Positions 53,869 to 61,618 of a stretch of 64,000 nucleotides of DNA are shown in pieces. The first letter of the stretch is position 1. Each line of letters opens with the position of its first letter. A model generated the notes under the pieces. That model had not been told where the DNA came from, made no database searches, and saw only the letters and a program-made list of their open reading frames with translations. Position numbers and translations under genes: made by a program. The stretch is from CAITZA01 sp937915285. Its GTDB lineage: Bacteria; Desulfobacterota; Desulfomonilia; Desulfomonilales; Desulfomonilaceae. The stretch covers positions 46,960 through 110,959 of the forward strand of contig DAISIV010000007.1 of assembly GCA_036821825.1 (NCBI GenBank), written 5' to 3'.

Positions 53869-54630
53869 CTATACTTTTATTTTTAACAAATCTTCGGATT
53901 TAACAATAGGGCCACTGAAAAAAAGCGATGCCTGCGCAACCGTGTCAACAAGATCACAGGGCGGATAAAAATGAGTTAAAACAAGTTTTTTCACATCAGC
54001 CTCTTTAGCCATCTTTCCTGCTACAGAAGGCGTCGAGTGGCCGGAAATGGATTGTCCATCAGGCATCGAGCATTCACAAATGAAAATATCGCTATTGCGT
54101 GAAAGGAGGACAAGGCTCTCAGAGTAGTCGGTATCACCGGAAATGGTCACACTTTTTCCATGGCTCTCAATCCGTAAGGAAATGGAAGGCCTGGAATGCT
54201 CTGCCGGAACTGAATGTATGACAATCTCTCCTGTCACGAATTTGTCCGGTTCGTGATCTTTGAGTTCGAAAATCTTCAGTCTGTCACCCGCTGGTTTTAC
54301 CCAGGAGCCATATATGTTGACCAGCCCGCAATACAGTTGTTCCAATCCACTTGGCCCAAGGAGGAAAAAATGATCCTTTCTCATCTCCCCATAGGCATAA
54401 TTGTGCGCAAAAAGAAATGGGGCCAGGTCGGACACATGATCAGGGTGGAAATGAGTCAGCATGACCACGTCTAACTCTTTGAAGTCAATACCGGACTCGC
54501 ACAGGCGTCTCAAGGTTCCCGGTCCCATGTCAACCAGCATGGTAGACTTTCCCGTCTTGATCACAACACCAGAGGCGTTCCTATCGAGCCTGGGTGTTGC
54601 CGTTCCGCTTCCTAGTATAATTATTTCCAT
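53869..54630 (-). CDS. MBL-fold metallohydrolase, RNase Z-like
   Basis: 253 residues. N-terminal IILGSGTATPRLDRNASG, the metal motif HFHPDHVSDL, and further ligands in the segments SVPAEHSRPS, ISGDTDYSESL and VLTHFYPPCD. The layout matches the RNase Z/ElaC superfamily but is shorter than tRNase Z (~300) and lacks a clear exosite insertion. It may instead be a phosphodiesterase or other MBL enzyme. Monocistronic, with a plain upstream region. Confidence 0.88.
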   Translation of the reverse strand: MEIIILGSGTATPRLDRNASGVVIKTGKSTMLVDMGPGTLRRLCESGIDFKELDVVMLTHFHPDHVSDLAPFLFAHNYAYGEMRKDHFFLLGPSGLEQLYCGLVNIYGSWVKPAGDRLKIFELKDHEPDKFVTGEIVIHSVPAEHSRPSISLRIESHGKSVTISGDTDYSESLVLLSRNSDIFICECSMPDGQSISGHSTPSVAGKMAKEADVKKLVLTHFYPPCDLVDTVAQASLFFSGPIVKSEDLLKIKV

Positions 54631-54754
54631 TTGCTATCTGATCCATCCAAGGAAATGCCGATGATGAATGTTCGAGACCTCGAATCTGGCATGGCACGCA
54701 ATTTGCTCTAACTAAGATCGACAGTTAGCCATTTAAGTCACATAACCGCTAATA

Positions 54755-54811
54755 CGAAAAAGCCTCGGGTTTCCTACTATCCCATCTTCAAACGCTGCCC
54801 CCCGAGGCTTT
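54755..54811 (-). terminator. Minus-strand terminator-like hairpin
   Basis: Read on the minus strand, AAAGCCTCGGG (54811-54801) pairs with CCCGAGGCTTT (54769-54759) and runs on as TTCG, giving a five-T tail. The 31-base loop is long. No minus-strand protein gene ends here, which is why a non-coding RNA is suspected. Confidence 0.55.
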
Positions 54812-55019
54812 ACTTTGTACAAAAAGAACCCAGGGCATAAATACACAACAACGCGCAGCCCTTGTTCAGCCCGAAATTGCTGTCCGGAACAGTTTATAAC
54901 ATGATCAAAGGTGAACTCAAAGTTACTCCCCAACAAGGATAGAGAAGGCTTCAATTTGTGTTCCGCGCCATAAGCGACTTTATCGCGCCACAATCCTCCA
55001 ATAGAAGATAAAGGGCCAC
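54756..55019 (-). ncRNA. Candidate structured non-coding RNA (unrecognised)
   Basis: A promoter-like CTGACC-N16-TATACC on the minus strand (55053-55026) and a terminator hairpin at the other end delimit ~265 bases without a convincing reading frame. Internally, CCTTGTT and AACAAGG (about 70 bases apart) and ACACAA/TTGTGT can pair. I compared it by eye with 6S RNA, SRP RNA, tmRNA and c-di-GMP riboswitches and found no match. An 86-codon frame spans it but contains the hairpin and has no ribosome binding site. Low confidence. Confidence 0.28.
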
Positions 55020-55103
55020 AAATGTGGTATAGTTTACCTATTGGTATGGTCAGTGATCTATGGAATTTTCACCACAGTATTCTATCAAATGATGGGCTTT
55101 GGC

Positions 55104-55724
55104 ATGAAAACTGTTTCAAGAGCGCCTAGGGTTGGCAGAAAACTTACATATATACCGATAATCCACACTCAGCAGGATATGGGTAACCTGGGAGAAGCGG
55201 TCAAGAAGGCCTATCTTAACAAGGTCGGCCGTGTGGGCTGGAAACGCAAGCAGGATGTAGTGAACAAATTCTGGGAAATGGTAAGCCTGGTGGTTTCGAG
55301 GCTTCACGTAGAAGGCTCAACTACGCGGGTTTATCAGGACGGTTTGGCGGTTACCTCCGATGGGAGCGAGTTTGAAGTGGTCAAAAAACTGGCGGATTCC
55401 GGGAGTCTCAATCATCGTCTGCTATTGGAACTGATCAGGAGAGGCGCCACCCTCATGGGAACGGAATCTATAGAACTGCTCCTGGAAGAATATGAAATAA
55501 CCAGGAAAATTTTGGAGTCCCCTCAATCGTTGAATAAATCTTCAGAAAAACAGATCAGGGAAAGCCAGGATGACGTTCTTAAAAGACGGGACAGGTTCAT
55601 CGCCAACCGCATAAACGAAACCTTGGGAGAGGGCGAATTGGGGATTGTTTTTCTTGGAATGCTTCACAATTTGGGACCCTGGCTTTCAAAAGACATTCAA
55701 GTCGATTACCCGATTCGTCTTTAG
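55104..55724 (+). CDS. Unknown protein at the head of the gas vesicle locus
   Basis: I do not recognise this family. 206 residues from an ATG at 55104; upstream in-frame starts at 55089 and 55041 give hydrophobic leaders but lack clear binding sites. Sequence is soluble and mostly helical: LTYIPIIHTQQDMGNLGEAV near the start, a middle with EGSTTRVYQDGLAVTSDG and HRLLLELIRRGATLMGTES, and a C-terminal LGIVFLGMLHNLG. IHTQQDMG and LGMLHNLG recall enzymes that handle a nucleotide or phosphate, but this is not enough to name a function. It precedes the NtrC-family regulator by ~107 bases on the same strand. Confidence 0.75.
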   Translation: MKTVSRAPRVGRKLTYIPIIHTQQDMGNLGEAVKKAYLNKVGRVGWKRKQDVVNKFWEMVSLVVSRLHVEGSTTRVYQDGLAVTSDGSEFEVVKKLADSGSLNHRLLLELIRRGATLMGTESIELLLEEYEITRKILESPQSLNKSSEKQIRESQDDVLKRRDRFIANRINETLGEGELGIVFLGMLHNLGPWLSKDIQVDYPIRL

Positions 55725-55831
55725 GGTTGAAACCGGTCTTTAGCTAATCAACAATGCGGCAAAATGAGCAGGATTTAAATCGGAATAGTTAATGAACTGT
55801 TAGCAATATCAAACTGTTTTTAGAGGGACGA

Positions 55832-57265
55832 ATGACTCCAGGTTTTGCCAAAATCCTTATCGTTGATGATGAAAAGGATTTTTGTGACATTTTGTTCAGG
55901 GTCTTGAAACGCGAGGGATTCACTTCGCTGGTTGCTCATGACGCAGAAATGGCTCTGGACATGATCCGTTTGGGTTTACCGGATGTCGTCCTGCTGGATG
56001 TAAAAATGCCAGGCATGGACGGCATGGAGGCTTTGAGAAAAGCGAAACAGATGAGCCCGGAACTCCCCATCATAATGGTTACGGCCTACTCTGGCGTACA
56101 TGGCGCGGTGGAAGCAATGAAGGACGGGGCTTTTGATTATTTGTCCAAACCTCTGGACAATAGGGTCCTCATAGAAAAGATCAAGAGGGCTTTGGCCACA
56201 AGGTCACTTAGCAGCAAGAAAAAGGCGCCTGTTTTAAAAAAGAAGGACATATCCCTGGTCCAACTAGCTGACATGATGGGGCCTAGCAAAGAGGTCGAGA
56301 GAATAATTTCGGATCTGAGGCTGGTGTCTGGATCCGATTTTTCAGTCGTGATTCAAGGGGAAACAGGAACTGGCAAGGAATTGGTCGCTCAGGCCATTCA
56401 TCAAGCCAGTCAACGCTCTGATAGCGCAATGATTCCGGTGGACTGTGGAGCAATACCGGAAACCCTTTTTGAGTCTGAGCTATTCGGGTATGAGAAGGGC
56501 GCATTTACCGGAGCAGTCAGTTCCCGGGTAGGCAAGTTCGAAATGGCGCAGGGTGGCACACTGTTTCTCGACGAAATTGGAAATCTCCCTTTGAGTTGCC
56601 AGACCAAACTCCTTAGAGCGATACAGGAAAAAAGTTTCTTCAGGGTTGGGGGGCGAGAGCCCGTCGAGGTTGATGTGAGGTTGATTGTCGCCACCAACAA
56701 GGATCTCAATCTCGAAGTTGCGGCTGGCCTGTTCAGCAGGGACTTGTTTTACCGGTTAAGTGAATTCACTATTGGTATTCCTCCGATAAGAGAACGTAGA
56801 ATAGACATTATGCATATGGCCGAACGGTTCATTCACGCCACAAATGTTGAATTGAACAAAAATGTGCTCGGCTTCTCCACGGAATGCCTCTCCTCGATTA
56901 GTTCATACGCATGGCCCGGGAATGTCAGGCAACTTAGGGCAGCCATTAGGAGAGCAGTCCTGCAGGCCAACGAGTACATCACACCTGAGCATCTCTTGCT
57001 ACACGATACCGAGACTTCAAAGAAAGAGCCGGCTACCAACCCCCCAGAAAACATTGAGTGGGAGGGGTTGTCACTCAGGGAGATTGTTCACAAATCTATA
57101 GCCGAGGTGGAGAGCAAAATTATATTGAAGGCCTTGAGAAAAACGGGAGGCAACAAGGCCAAAGCGGCTCGTTTATTGCAAATTGACTACAAAACAATGC
57201 ATTCAAAGATCAAGCAGTACAGTATTCGACTGTACTCGGAGGAAAGTGATGGCGAAGAAAGTTAA
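55832..57265 (+). CDS. NtrC-family sigma-54-dependent response regulator
   Basis: 477 residues. Receiver 1-120 with LIVDDEKDF, phosphoacceptor D56 (LLDVKMPGMDGM) and Lys in YLSKPLD. AAA+ domain ~145-380 with Walker A GETGTGKE at 176-183, the sigma-54 contact loop GAFTGA at 223-228, Walker B GTLFLDEIGNL and WPGNVRQLRAAIRRA. A Fis-type helix-turn-helix closes it (LRKTGGNKAKAARLLQIDYKTM). It is active-competent for sigma-54 activation. The gvpH start lies inside its last codons, so it belongs to the gas vesicle unit. A sigma-54 promoter before gvpA is its obvious target. Confidence 0.95.
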   Translation: MTPGFAKILIVDDEKDFCDILFRVLKREGFTSLVAHDAEMALDMIRLGLPDVVLLDVKMPGMDGMEALRKAKQMSPELPIIMVTAYSGVHGAVEAMKDGAFDYLSKPLDNRVLIEKIKRALATRSLSSKKKAPVLKKKDISLVQLADMMGPSKEVERIISDLRLVSGSDFSVVIQGETGTGKELVAQAIHQASQRSDSAMIPVDCGAIPETLFESELFGYEKGAFTGAVSSRVGKFEMAQGGTLFLDEIGNLPLSCQTKLLRAIQEKSFFRVGGREPVEVDVRLIVATNKDLNLEVAAGLFSRDLFYRLSEFTIGIPPIRERRIDIMHMAERFIHATNVELNKNVLGFSTECLSSISSYAWPGNVRQLRAAIRRAVLQANEYITPEHLLLHDTETSKKEPATNPPENIEWEGLSLREIVHKSIAEVESKIILKALRKTGGNKAKAARLLQIDYKTMHSKIKQYSIRLYSEESDGEES

Positions 57266-57776
57266 ACCCCCTTCAGACACTGAAGGCCAGCCTTTTGGGG
57301 GGATATTGGGCGGCCTGGCTGATTTGGTTCATAAATTGGGAGAACTAGCCGAGAAAGGCCAGGCTCTCAAACAATCAGGGGAATTTGGGAATCTAGGTGG
57401 AGAAAAAGACCTCAAGGCCGTTTATGGCTTCAATGTTAAATTCGGGGCAGGCAAACAGGGTGAAGAAAAAATAAAGGTTGAGCCATTTGGAAACGTTACC
57501 AGGGACAAGAAATCCGGTCACACCTTCGTCCAGGAAGTCCGGGAACCTCTCGTAGACGTATTTGAGGAAGATGACCACACCCTGGTAGTTGCTGAAATGC
57601 CTGGAATAAGTAAAGGGGACGTCAAGCTGGAAATCAAGGACGATGTTCTCTCGATATCGGCAGAGCGTGGTGACAAGAAATACAGCAAGGAAGTTCTTCT
57701 GTCCCGGGCCTATCCCAAAACAAAAATGTCCTATTCCTGCAACAATGGGATGGTAGAGATCAAGCTGAAAAATTGA
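57249..57776 (+). CDS. gvpH: Gas vesicle protein GvpH, Hsp20-like
   Basis: 175 residues from the ATG at 57249, which follows GGAGGAAAGTG inside the regulator's last codons. The N-terminal part (GGILGGLADLVHKLGELAEKG) is the Gly/Leu-rich amphipathic region typical of GvpH. The C-terminal ~90 residues are an alpha-crystallin-like domain (LVDVFEEDDHTLVVAEMPGI, VLSISAERGDKKYSKEV). GvpH is thought to chaperone or regulate assembly. It is followed after 14 bases by the CDC48-type ATPase. Confidence 0.92.
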   Translation: MAKKVKPPSDTEGQPFGGILGGLADLVHKLGELAEKGQALKQSGEFGNLGGEKDLKAVYGFNVKFGAGKQGEEKIKVEPFGNVTRDKKSGHTFVQEVREPLVDVFEEDDHTLVVAEMPGISKGDVKLEIKDDVLSISAERGDKKYSKEVLLSRAYPKTKMSYSCNNGMVEIKLKN

Positions 57777-57790
57777 TGTAGGAGAACCAG

Positions 57791-59920
57791 ATGGCCAAAT
57801 CAGACAAGCCCGGGATCAAGCTCAAAGTCTCCGAGGCCTTGGGCAAGGACATTGGACGAGCCTTCGCCAGGATGGGTCCAGAGGACCTTGAAAAACTTAA
57901 CGCTAATGTCGGTGATATCGTTGAGGTTTCAGGCAAAAGAAAAACAGTTTGCAAAGCCATGCCGGCGTATAAAGAAATGAGGGGCCAATCCAGGATTCAG
58001 CTTGATGGCATTTCACGACAAAACGCCAAGGCGGGGATAGATGAAAGTGTGACGGTCACAAAAATAGCATGTAAACCGGCTGACCGAGTAGTGCTTGCCC
58101 CAATCAACGTGACGACGTCCGAGCGAGATCTGGCGTACATTGGCAGCCTTCTGGACGGATTGCCTGTCATGGTCGGGGACTGCGTTCGAGCCACACTCTT
58201 TGGTAGTCGCACGGCTGACTTTGCGGTTGAAAGTGTTTCTCCGAGTGAGCCGGCCCTGATCAATCCAACCACACAACTTGTTGTTGGGAAGGCAGTCTCG
58301 GACCGTTCATCCACCCCGGCGACGATGTCTTACGAAGACATTGGTGGGCTTAAACCCCAGGTCCATAGAATCAGGGAAATGATAGAGCTTCCACTCAGAT
58401 ATCCCGAAGTTTTCGAGAAACTCGGAATCGACGCCCCTAAGGGCGTTTTGTTGCACGGGCCTCCGGGATGCGGAAAAACACTTATCGCCAGGTCAATCGC
58501 CAATGAAACAGAAGCCAACTTCTATTCGGTTAGCGGTCCGGAAATAGTTCACAAATTCTATGGGGAGAGCGAGGCCCACCTAAGAAAGATTTTTGCTGAA
58601 GCCTCTGCCAAGGGACCTAGTATAGTGTTCCTTGATGAAATTGACGCCATAGCTCCACAACGTGAAAAAGTGGTCGGAGATGTCGAAAAAAGGGTTGTGG
58701 CGCAGTTGCTGGCGCTCATGGATGGTTTGAACAAGCGGCAGAACCTGATAGTCATCGCTGCCACCAACATCCCTAACGCTCTGGACCCTGCCCTGAGAAG
58801 ACCCGGCAGATTCGATCGGGAAATTGCAATACCCATTCCGGACAAGAATGGCCGTCTCGAGATCCTTGAGATACACAGCAGGGGAATGCCTCTGGCATCT
58901 GATGTCAACATGCCGCATCTTGCCGAGATCACACATGGATTTGTGGGCGCAGATCTGGAGGCGCTGTGCAGGGAGGCGGCCATGATCTGTCTCAGAAGGA
59001 TACTGCCGGATATCGACTTTGCCATGGCCGGCATTCCTTATGAACAATTGGCTAAACTTGAAGTGGGCATGGCCGATTTTACGACAGCGCTCAGGGAGGT
59101 TGAGCCTTCGGCAATCAGGGAGGTCTTTGTCGAAGTTCCTGATGTCAAATGGGAAGACGTGGGCGGTCATGGTGAGTTGAAATCGAGGCTTATAGAGGCC
59201 GTTGAATGGCCGCTCAAGTTTCCGGAAGTTTTCATTGAGGCAGGCGCCAAACCTCCGAAGGGCATACTGCTGGCAGGCCCCCCCGGATGCGGAAAAACGC
59301 TGCTGGCAAAAGCAATAGCCAACGAGAGCAAGGTCAACTTCATCTCAGTCAAAGGACCTTCTCTACTTTCAAAATATGTAGGTGAATCCGAGCAAGGTGT
59401 TAGGGAAGTGTTTCGTAAAGCTCGTCAGGCGTCACCGTGCATAATGTTTTTTGATGAAATTGACGCTCTGGTTCCTGCACGTGGTGGGACATCGGGTGAT
59501 TCCCATGTTGCGGAAAGAGTCTTGAGCCAATTTCTGGCCGAGATGGACGGAATTGAAGAACTCAAAGGTGTCCTTGTTCTGGGAGCCACCAATCGCCTGG
59601 ACATGCTTGATCCTGCGATCCTGAGGGCCGGTCGTTTTGACGAAATATTTGAGATTCCTGTGCCTACTGAACAGGACAGGATTGACATCTTTTCGGTTCA
59701 TTTGCGCAACAAGCCTCTGGATAAGGGCATTAAACCAGAATGGCTCGCCTCCCAGACGGAAGGATTTGGAGGCGCCGACATTGCTGGAATATGCCAGAAA
59801 GCCGCCCTCAAGGCCGTTAGAAGAGCTGTGGACGCCATCAAGAAAGACCCGGAGGCGAAGACGAGCGTAAGAATCACCAAGGACGATCTTACCAAAACCC
59901 TTGAAGAAGTAAGTGAATAA
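57791..59920 (+). CDS. CDC48/VCP-type AAA+ ATPase of the gas vesicle locus
   Basis: 709 residues with an N-domain (~1-175, double-psi barrel plus extension) and two AAA+ rings. D1 has GPPGCGKT at 223-230 and VFLDEIDAIAPQREK; D2 has GPPGCGKT at 496-503 and MFFDEIDALVPARGG. Both carry the second-region-of-homology sequences ATNIPNALDPALRRPGRFD and ATNRLDMLDPAILRAGRFD. Such enzymes extract or remodel protein complexes with ATP. Position inside the gvp genes, right after GvpH, suggests it handles GvpA or assembly intermediates. It is not GvpN, which is a single MoxR-type ring. A terminator follows. Confidence 0.95.
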   Translation: MAKSDKPGIKLKVSEALGKDIGRAFARMGPEDLEKLNANVGDIVEVSGKRKTVCKAMPAYKEMRGQSRIQLDGISRQNAKAGIDESVTVTKIACKPADRVVLAPINVTTSERDLAYIGSLLDGLPVMVGDCVRATLFGSRTADFAVESVSPSEPALINPTTQLVVGKAVSDRSSTPATMSYEDIGGLKPQVHRIREMIELPLRYPEVFEKLGIDAPKGVLLHGPPGCGKTLIARSIANETEANFYSVSGPEIVHKFYGESEAHLRKIFAEASAKGPSIVFLDEIDAIAPQREKVVGDVEKRVVAQLLALMDGLNKRQNLIVIAATNIPNALDPALRRPGRFDREIAIPIPDKNGRLEILEIHSRGMPLASDVNMPHLAEITHGFVGADLEALCREAAMICLRRILPDIDFAMAGIPYEQLAKLEVGMADFTTALREVEPSAIREVFVEVPDVKWEDVGGHGELKSRLIEAVEWPLKFPEVFIEAGAKPPKGILLAGPPGCGKTLLAKAIANESKVNFISVKGPSLLSKYVGESEQGVREVFRKARQASPCIMFFDEIDALVPARGGTSGDSHVAERVLSQFLAEMDGIEELKGVLVLGATNRLDMLDPAILRAGRFDEIFEIPVPTEQDRIDIFSVHLRNKPLDKGIKPEWLASQTEGFGGADIAGICQKAALKAVRRAVDAIKKDPEAKTSVRITKDDLTKTLEEVSE

Positions 59921-59940
59921 AGGATTTCCCGTACCCATCC

Positions 59941-59972
59941 AGGATGGTCGAACTCTCCGGCCATCCTTTTTT
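59941..59972 (+). terminator. Intrinsic terminator after the CDC48-type ATPase
   Basis: AGGATGG (59941-59947) pairs with CCATCCT (59961-59967), followed by TTTTT. It ends the transcript from the regulator, gvpH and ATPase genes; read-through or a new promoter would then serve gvpF/L. Confidence 0.82.
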
Positions 59973-59973
59973 G

Positions 59974-60003
59974 TTTGAGAGTTTTACTTTTTAGTGATTC
60001 TAT
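59974..60003 (+). promoter_or_regulatory. Possible sigma-70 promoter before the first GvpF/L gene
   Basis: TTGAGA followed after 18 bases by TCTATA, just downstream of the terminator. Both hexamers are partial matches, about 25 bases before the GTG at 60028. Confidence 0.35.
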
Positions 60004-60027
60004 AAACAGACATCGAATCTTGGGCAG

Positions 60028-60846
60028 GTGAACACATTGTCTGACGCTTACTATCTATTCTGTTTTGCCAGGGACGATCTTATCGACGAACAATCACTGG
60101 GTTCGGGTTTGACCGAGGACCGGCGACTGTTAAAAATTTCATTCAAAGACATCGCAATGATAGTGTCCAAGGTTTGTATGGAGGATTTCACAGGCCCGGA
60201 CGCTGAGGAAAGACTCAACAACGTTGAATGGGTCACCCCACGGGCATTGCGCCATGGCCGGATTGTTCAGGAAATGTGCCAACTTTCTCCAATACTGCCA
60301 GCCAGTTTCGGGACTTTGTTCTCATCGGCTGACAAATTGATCCGCCTGGCTGAATTACGTCAGGGCCTCATATCAAGCTTCCTCGAGTGGATCAAGGACA
60401 TGGAAGAGTGGTCCATAAAGGCCTACCTAGACCGAAACAGACTTAAATCAGTTCTATTTCAAAAACGGATTGAATCGGTTGAAGCCGAATTGTCAAAATT
60501 GTCTCCTGGCGTTAGATACTTCAGGGAAAAGCAGATTCAGGCTGAAGTTGACAAGGAAATATCGGCCTGGATAAATGATCGTATAAAAACGACAGCTTCG
60601 GATCTAGAGATGATTGCCGAAAGACTTCAACTGCGCAAAACCACAAAAAACGTTTTTGACGAAAGTGATTCGGAGCTTGTAGCCAATTGGGCAATTCTTA
60701 TAAGCAGCAAGCGTCTGGATGAATTGGAAAGGGTAGTCCATTCGGCCAATCTTGATCCAGCCCGTGATGGTCTTCAACTGAAATTGTCCGGCCCATGGGC
60801 GCCTTACAGTTTCGCTCCAGCACTCGAACTGGAAACAGAAACATGA
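60028..60846 (+). CDS. gvpF: Gas vesicle protein GvpF/GvpL family (first copy)
   Basis: 272 residues from GTG at 60028; a TTG at 60037 with AGGTG seven bases upstream is an equal candidate. GvpF/L hallmarks: early YYLFCFARDDL, the strand SKVCMEDFTG, the segment ILPASFGTLFSS, a long helical middle (residues ~120-200) and the family C-terminus GPWAPYSFAP. These proteins bind GvpA and act early in shell assembly. It overlaps the second copy by four bases (ATGA), so the two are made together. Confidence 0.92.
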   Translation: MNTLSDAYYLFCFARDDLIDEQSLGSGLTEDRRLLKISFKDIAMIVSKVCMEDFTGPDAEERLNNVEWVTPRALRHGRIVQEMCQLSPILPASFGTLFSSADKLIRLAELRQGLISSFLEWIKDMEEWSIKAYLDRNRLKSVLFQKRIESVEAELSKLSPGVRYFREKQIQAEVDKEISAWINDRIKTTASDLEMIAERLQLRKTTKNVFDESDSELVANWAILISSKRLDELERVVHSANLDPARDGLQLKLSGPWAPYSFAPALELETET

Positions 60847-61562
60847 AACTTTTGATGTACTGTGTGCTGTCTGCCGGTGCAGCAAAAAGTTTCATTGGAA
60901 AAAAGGGTGTTCAGGATCAAAACACGAAACTGGTGTCACATGGGGATATTGCAGTTGCGGTTTCTCCTTTTGATCCGGCAATAAGCTCACTCGATATCCA
61001 GACCCTCATGGTTTACCATGACATCATAGATTATTGCTTTAAACTCGGTACAGTCATTCCCTTCAGGTTCAAGACTATTTTGAGAGACGAAGCTGAAGTC
61101 AGGCGGCATCTTGAGCAGCGTGGCACGGATTATGAAAGCACATTAAGACGACTGAACGGTAAAACGGAAATGGGAATGAGATTAATCCTGGACAAAATCC
61201 CGATTGTGAACTCAGTCGTAGAAGGGACACCCGATCATGATGTGAACACTGAAAATCCTGGCATGTCATATTTGTTCAAACGAAGAAAGATCTACGGCCA
61301 GCAGATGGCCACAGACTCAAGATGCCAGGAAAGTATTGAAGCAGCCAAAAAAGTTCTTGAAGGTTTGTATGTCGATTTGAAGGTCGAGTCCTCCCCCAAG
61401 GCCGGTTCTGGTTCTCGCGAAAATGAAATTCTCATCTCCATTTACTTTCTGGTTGAAAGAGAATCCGTAGATCGTTTCAGGACAGTGACGGAAGAGAACA
61501 AATCCATTCTCGGTGGACGGGTTCTGATAAGTGGTCCATGGGCGCCATACAATTTTGTATGA
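60843..61562 (+). CDS. gvpL: Gas vesicle protein GvpF/GvpL family (second copy)
   Basis: 239 residues from the ATG at 60843 in the ATGA overlap with the first copy. MKLLMYCVLSAGAAKSFIGK start, GTVIPFRFKTILRDEAEVRRHL in the middle (the conserved PxRFxT-like element), and GPWAPYNFV at the end. It has the same fold as the upstream gene but is clearly diverged, suggesting distinct assembly roles. A histidine kinase gene follows after ~57 bases. Confidence 0.92.
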   Translation: MKLLMYCVLSAGAAKSFIGKKGVQDQNTKLVSHGDIAVAVSPFDPAISSLDIQTLMVYHDIIDYCFKLGTVIPFRFKTILRDEAEVRRHLEQRGTDYESTLRRLNGKTEMGMRLILDKIPIVNSVVEGTPDHDVNTENPGMSYLFKRRKIYGQQMATDSRCQESIEAAKKVLEGLYVDLKVESSPKAGSGSRENEILISIYFLVERESVDRFRTVTEENKSILGGRVLISGPWAPYNFV

Positions 61563-61618
61563 CCATTCCATGGTAATCATCCCCTGAGTCCTGGTTTACC
61601 CACACGGAAGAAGTCACA

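Larger units (their letters stand above)
54631..55103. other. Intergenic region with possible minus-strand structured RNA
   Basis: About 470 bases with no convincing protein gene. It contains an 11-bp inverted repeat with a T tract on the minus strand, further internal complementarity, and a promoter-like pair on the minus strand near 55026-55053. See the separate ncRNA and terminator entries. CCACA-AA-TGTGG at 55016-55027 is a small palindrome ~75 bases before the next gene. Confidence 0.4.

Noticed and set aside
54733..54993. 86-codon minus-strand frame
   Set aside because: It spans a terminator-like hairpin, has no ribosome binding site and no recognised domain; a non-coding RNA is considered instead.
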